DNA from: JAFNAG01 sp050011535
GTDB lineage: Bacteria > Acidobacteriota > UBA6911
Assembly (NCBI GenBank): GCA_050011535.1
Contig: JBEKIX010000006.1
Location: 1-64,000 of the forward strand
Length of the DNA: 64,000 bases
Direction: 5' to 3'
Within the stretch, counting starts at the first letter, position 1, and each line of letters starts with the position of its first letter. The notes beneath the pieces are model-generated. The model saw only the letters and a program-made list of their open reading frames with translations. It did no database searches and was not told where the DNA came from. A program made the translations under genes and the position numbers. Below are positions 61,550 to 64,000 of this stretch, one piece after another.

Positions 61550-63171
61550 TATTGAGCTCGATTGGGTAATAATTGGGCTACGATCTCTCCATAATAGTAA
61601 CCCCTGCGAATCTCGATGCGCTTCAGCAGCAACCTCTCAATAAGAAAAGGCTTTCGATCATTGATGGGGAGTGACGTAAAGGAAATATCGTAGATTCCGG
61701 CAGGAACGTCCACGACCGAGAAAAGGCCATCATCATTATCAAAATCACGGTGATACACGGTCCAGGTCTCCGTTGTCAAAATCATATGAAATCTCTTTAC
61801 CGGCTTGCCTGCTTCATCCACCGCCCTCCCATAAATGCCACCCTCGCCGCGCTTCAGACTTATGATCACCTCAGCATTGGGTGTCTCGCTGTCAAGGCGG
61901 CCTCCCGGCTGTTCGATGAACCCTGGAATGACCACCTGCGGAATATAGCCGGGCTTCGACACTTTAAACTTGCTCCCGGAGAGTGTTCCCGAAGAGCCGA
62001 CAATTGAAAATCTGCCGTCTTTGTCGGTTCCTGCGACTCCGCCGCCACCATCCAGTTTTGCACCCTCCACAGGCATGCCGGTTTCGTCAACGACTCGGCC
62101 TTTGAAAACCTCTTTTGGGGAAACCTCCGCGTCTTCGAGGACGATTACCGATGGAGGAGCCTGTGGATCCACGCGCGTGATTTTGTTCTTGTATCCCACC
62201 GCATCGACTGTGCAATCGAACGGGCCCAAGTCTGGCGGAATGGCCAATTGCACGACTCCTTCCTCGTCACCCGTAGCGAAGTAGGCTTCATCGGACGCGT
62301 GACCGGGCGCGAAAGCTCTTGGGCTAGGGACAGCTTTTCCGCGAGCGTTTTTTACGCTAAATGAGAGCGGGAGCCCCTCTGCCAAGTGAAAATCGACACG
62401 CTGGCAATCTTTGGTCTTCAACTTGATTGCTGTGTCGCCCGGCAAGTGCCTTTCGGAAAACACCCAGAGGTTTCCATTGCCTTCAGGCAGCCCGCGCAAA
62501 AGATACTTGCCGGTCACATCGGCAGTAGTGAAAATCGGCGAAAAAGTTGAATGCAGAGTTGCCATAACGACATCTCCCATTGCCAGGCTGACCCGTGCAC
62601 CTGGGATTGGCGCCCCCGCTTGATCGAGAACATATCCTTCAGCGCACGCGGGTGCCGGCAGGAGGCGATGATCCATTTCGATCGTCTCCGGAACCACAAA
62701 GTCGATCTGGGCTTCCTTCTGAGTGAATCCTTCCTTGCGCACTAGAACATATGCATGCATGGGTGATCTCAGACGGATCGTGTATCGTCCTTCGTTATCG
62801 CAAGTTTGGGAAATGAGAGGCGTTGGCCATTCGTATCTAGGCCACTCCCCCTTCGAGCTGTGCAACGAGACTACCGCCCCAGGCAGCGGCCCGCCCTGTT
62901 CCGATGTCACCTTCCCTATAAGGACAAACATTGCGTTTCTTTCGTAATCTTGGAGCCTCGCCTCCTTTACGGATATATAGGAAGGTCTTCTTTGTGGCTG
63001 CACGGAAAGATCGGCTCGCGTCTGAGGAATCTCGAACTTGTTTTCAACCGCGGAGGACGCTACTCGGTGAGCGAGCTGATTATTTCGCTGCCTTTCTGAA
63101 TGCCAAAGCGTGCCCAGGATCAGAACCAACAACAGAAGTAACCAGAGCCACCGCCTCCGTCTGCCTGCCAT
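61549..63171 (-). CDS. Carboxypeptidase-regulatory-like repeat protein, membrane-anchored
   Basis: About 540 residues. A basic start and one transmembrane helix (RRRRWLWLLLLLVLILGTLW) anchor it in the membrane with the rest periplasmic. It then has about four beta-sandwich repeats of the carboxypeptidase regulatory type, recognised by GKVTSEQGGPLPGAVVSLHS, GYVLDQAGAPIPGARVSLAM, GRVVDETGMPVEGAKLDGGG and GRAVDEAGKPVKRFHMILTT. No enzymatic domain is seen. Such proteins are adhesion or scaffold modules or partners of envelope systems; function unknown. ATG at 63171 follows GGAGG by 5 nt; the ATG four codons upstream is less well placed. Confidence 0.78.
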   Translation of the reverse strand: MAGRRRRWLWLLLLLVLILGTLWHSERQRNNQLAHRVASSAVENKFEIPQTRADLSVQPQRRPSYISVKEARLQDYERNAMFVLIGKVTSEQGGPLPGAVVSLHSSKGEWPRYEWPTPLISQTCDNEGRYTIRLRSPMHAYVLVRKEGFTQKEAQIDFVVPETIEMDHRLLPAPACAEGYVLDQAGAPIPGARVSLAMGDVVMATLHSTFSPIFTTADVTGKYLLRGLPEGNGNLWVFSERHLPGDTAIKLKTKDCQRVDFHLAEGLPLSFSVKNARGKAVPSPRAFAPGHASDEAYFATGDEEGVVQLAIPPDLGPFDCTVDAVGYKNKITRVDPQAPPSVIVLEDAEVSPKEVFKGRVVDETGMPVEGAKLDGGGGVAGTDKDGRFSIVGSSGTLSGSKFKVSKPGYIPQVVIPGFIEQPGGRLDSETPNAEVIISLKRGEGGIYGRAVDEAGKPVKRFHMILTTETWTVYHRDFDNDDGLFSVVDVPAGIYDISFTSLPINDRKPFLIERLLLKRIEIRRGYYYGEIVAQLLPNRAQ

Positions 63172-63304
63172 TATGGCCTCCATCCTCAGATTTTTCGGTT
63201 ATGCCTTCCAGGATTTGCAGGCTGGTCCGCGACCTCGATTTTATGCCTAACTTACGGATAAGTGAGCTAGAATCGCAGACTAAAGATTCTCCGGAGGATT
63301 GCAC

Positions 63305-64000
63305 CATGACTCGCAAAATGTTTGGGCTAACGCTCGCATGTGTCCTCGTCATCGCCGTTTCGGCTGCGCCGCAGCAGCCACCCGCTCAGAACCCGCCGGG
63401 CGGCGCGCCGGGCCAGGCGCAGTCGCTGACCGTCTGGGTCCCGCACACTGTCACGCCTGAAAAGCTAGATGCTGACCTCAACGCGAAAATCCGCACTGAG
63501 GGCATGGAACATTCGAAGATCATGTGGATCGAACACATGTTGGCCGATGTCTACGGCCCGCGGCCGACTGGCTCACCCAGCCATGAAGCGGCGGCCAACT
63601 GGGCAATCAAGACGATGCAAAGCTGGGGCATGACGAATGCTCACCTCGAGCCGTGGGACTGGGGCCACGAAGGCTGGTTAAACGAGCGCGCATCGGGCTT
63701 CCTCACTTCGCCGGTCAAGGCCAACCTGAAGTTCGAGGTGGTTGCCTGGTCGCCGTCGACGAATGGAACAGTATCCGGTCCTGTGGTGAAGCTTGTCCCA
63801 CCGCACGGCCCGATGGCGCCGGCCGAACCAATGGCCCCGGCCGCCGGCGGCCGAGGGGGTTCCGGCGGTCCCCAGGGTCCGACCTACCTCGGACCAACCG
63901 AGGCTGAGTTAAACACCTACCTGATCGATAAGGCACCGCTCGTAAAGGGGGGCATCGTCATGGTCGGCGACTGGACGTACGTGCCGATTAACTTCACCGA
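63305..64000 (+). CDS. M28-family-like peptidase, partial (runs off right edge)
   Basis: The first 232 codons of a longer gene. A signal peptide (MFGLTLACVLVIAVSAAPQQ) is followed by a Pro/Gly/Gln-rich linker. Then come MEHSKIMWIEHMLADVYGPR and PTGSPSHEAAANWAIKTMQS, the N-terminal pattern of exported M28 zinc aminopeptidases with an inserted PA domain, common in Acidobacteriota. The HxD zinc motif lies beyond the edge, so the assignment rests on the N-terminal pattern. GGAGG lies 6 nt before the ATG. Confidence 0.75.

Overview
The window is a 64 kb piece of a moderately GC-rich, Gram-negative (diderm) soil-type bacterium. The best guess is Acidobacteriota. The grounds are a 1,126-residue Oar-like TonB-dependent receptor with an N-terminal carboxypeptidase-regulatory domain, lptD (outer-membrane LPS assembly), many secreted hydrolases (GH3/serine-hydrolase fusion, GH9, GH42-like, M20, M28), and a PerR/rubrerythrin/Fe-S/DUF3501 cluster. 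This placement is inference from gene content; no 16S gene is present.

Layout. 1-3.7 kb: a partial metallo-beta-lactamase-fold protein, divergent from a PerR-like Fur regulator with a Fur/PerR-box-like operator, then rubrerythrin, a two-cluster Fe-S oxidoreductase and DUF3501, which together look like a peroxide-defence unit. 3.9-12.5 kb: a GH3/serine-hydrolase fusion, phosphoglucomutase, a membrane-anchored alpha/beta hydrolase, a zinc alcohol dehydrogenase and an RqcH/NFACT ribosome-rescue protein. 13-16.8 kb: a Ddl-like ATP-grasp ligase, then SRP RNA (ffs), dnaX and recR. 16.8-22.9 kb (minus strand): lptD-folK-panC-dacB-moaD-moaE, the last three translationally coupled. 23-27.9 kb: a GHMP sugar kinase, a glycolytic run gap-pgk-tpiA, then secG and tRNA-Leu. 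28-30.3 kb: an HlyD-type adaptor and a MacB-type ATPase with no permease. 30.4-38.4 kb: the TonB-dependent receptor, UspA-MntH, and a TonB protein with a long cytoplasmic N-terminus. 38.4-48.8 kb: an orphan protein, PepD, an OPT transporter, truA, a membrane 'sensor domain' protein, a receiver-only response regulator, a cold-shock protein, an aldo/keto reductase and an epimerase-type threonine dehydrogenase. 48.8-64 kb: an ALDH remnant, tRNA-Lys, a GT9-like glycosyltransferase, an M20 amidohydrolase, GH42-like and GH9 enzymes, a NodB-like deacetylase, a truncated IS4-family transposase, a HExxH-HhH protein, a SpoIIM-like protein, a carboxypeptidase-regulatory-repeat protein and a partial M28 peptidase.

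The most unusual signal is not a gene. A family of dispersed foldback elements, about 200-240 bp when complete, occurs at least seven times in intergenic positions. Terminal inverted repeats resemble GTAACTGTTTAGC, and an internal 36-nt inverted repeat is conserved as a helix: base changes between copies are compensated on the opposite arm. Several element ends coincide with stop codons (truA, the aldo/keto reductase, the threonine dehydrogenase), and one ends a single base before the dnaX ATG, leaving dnaX without a visible Shine-Dalgarno. This looks like a MITE-like or structured-RNA repeat family that has been recruited as gene boundaries.
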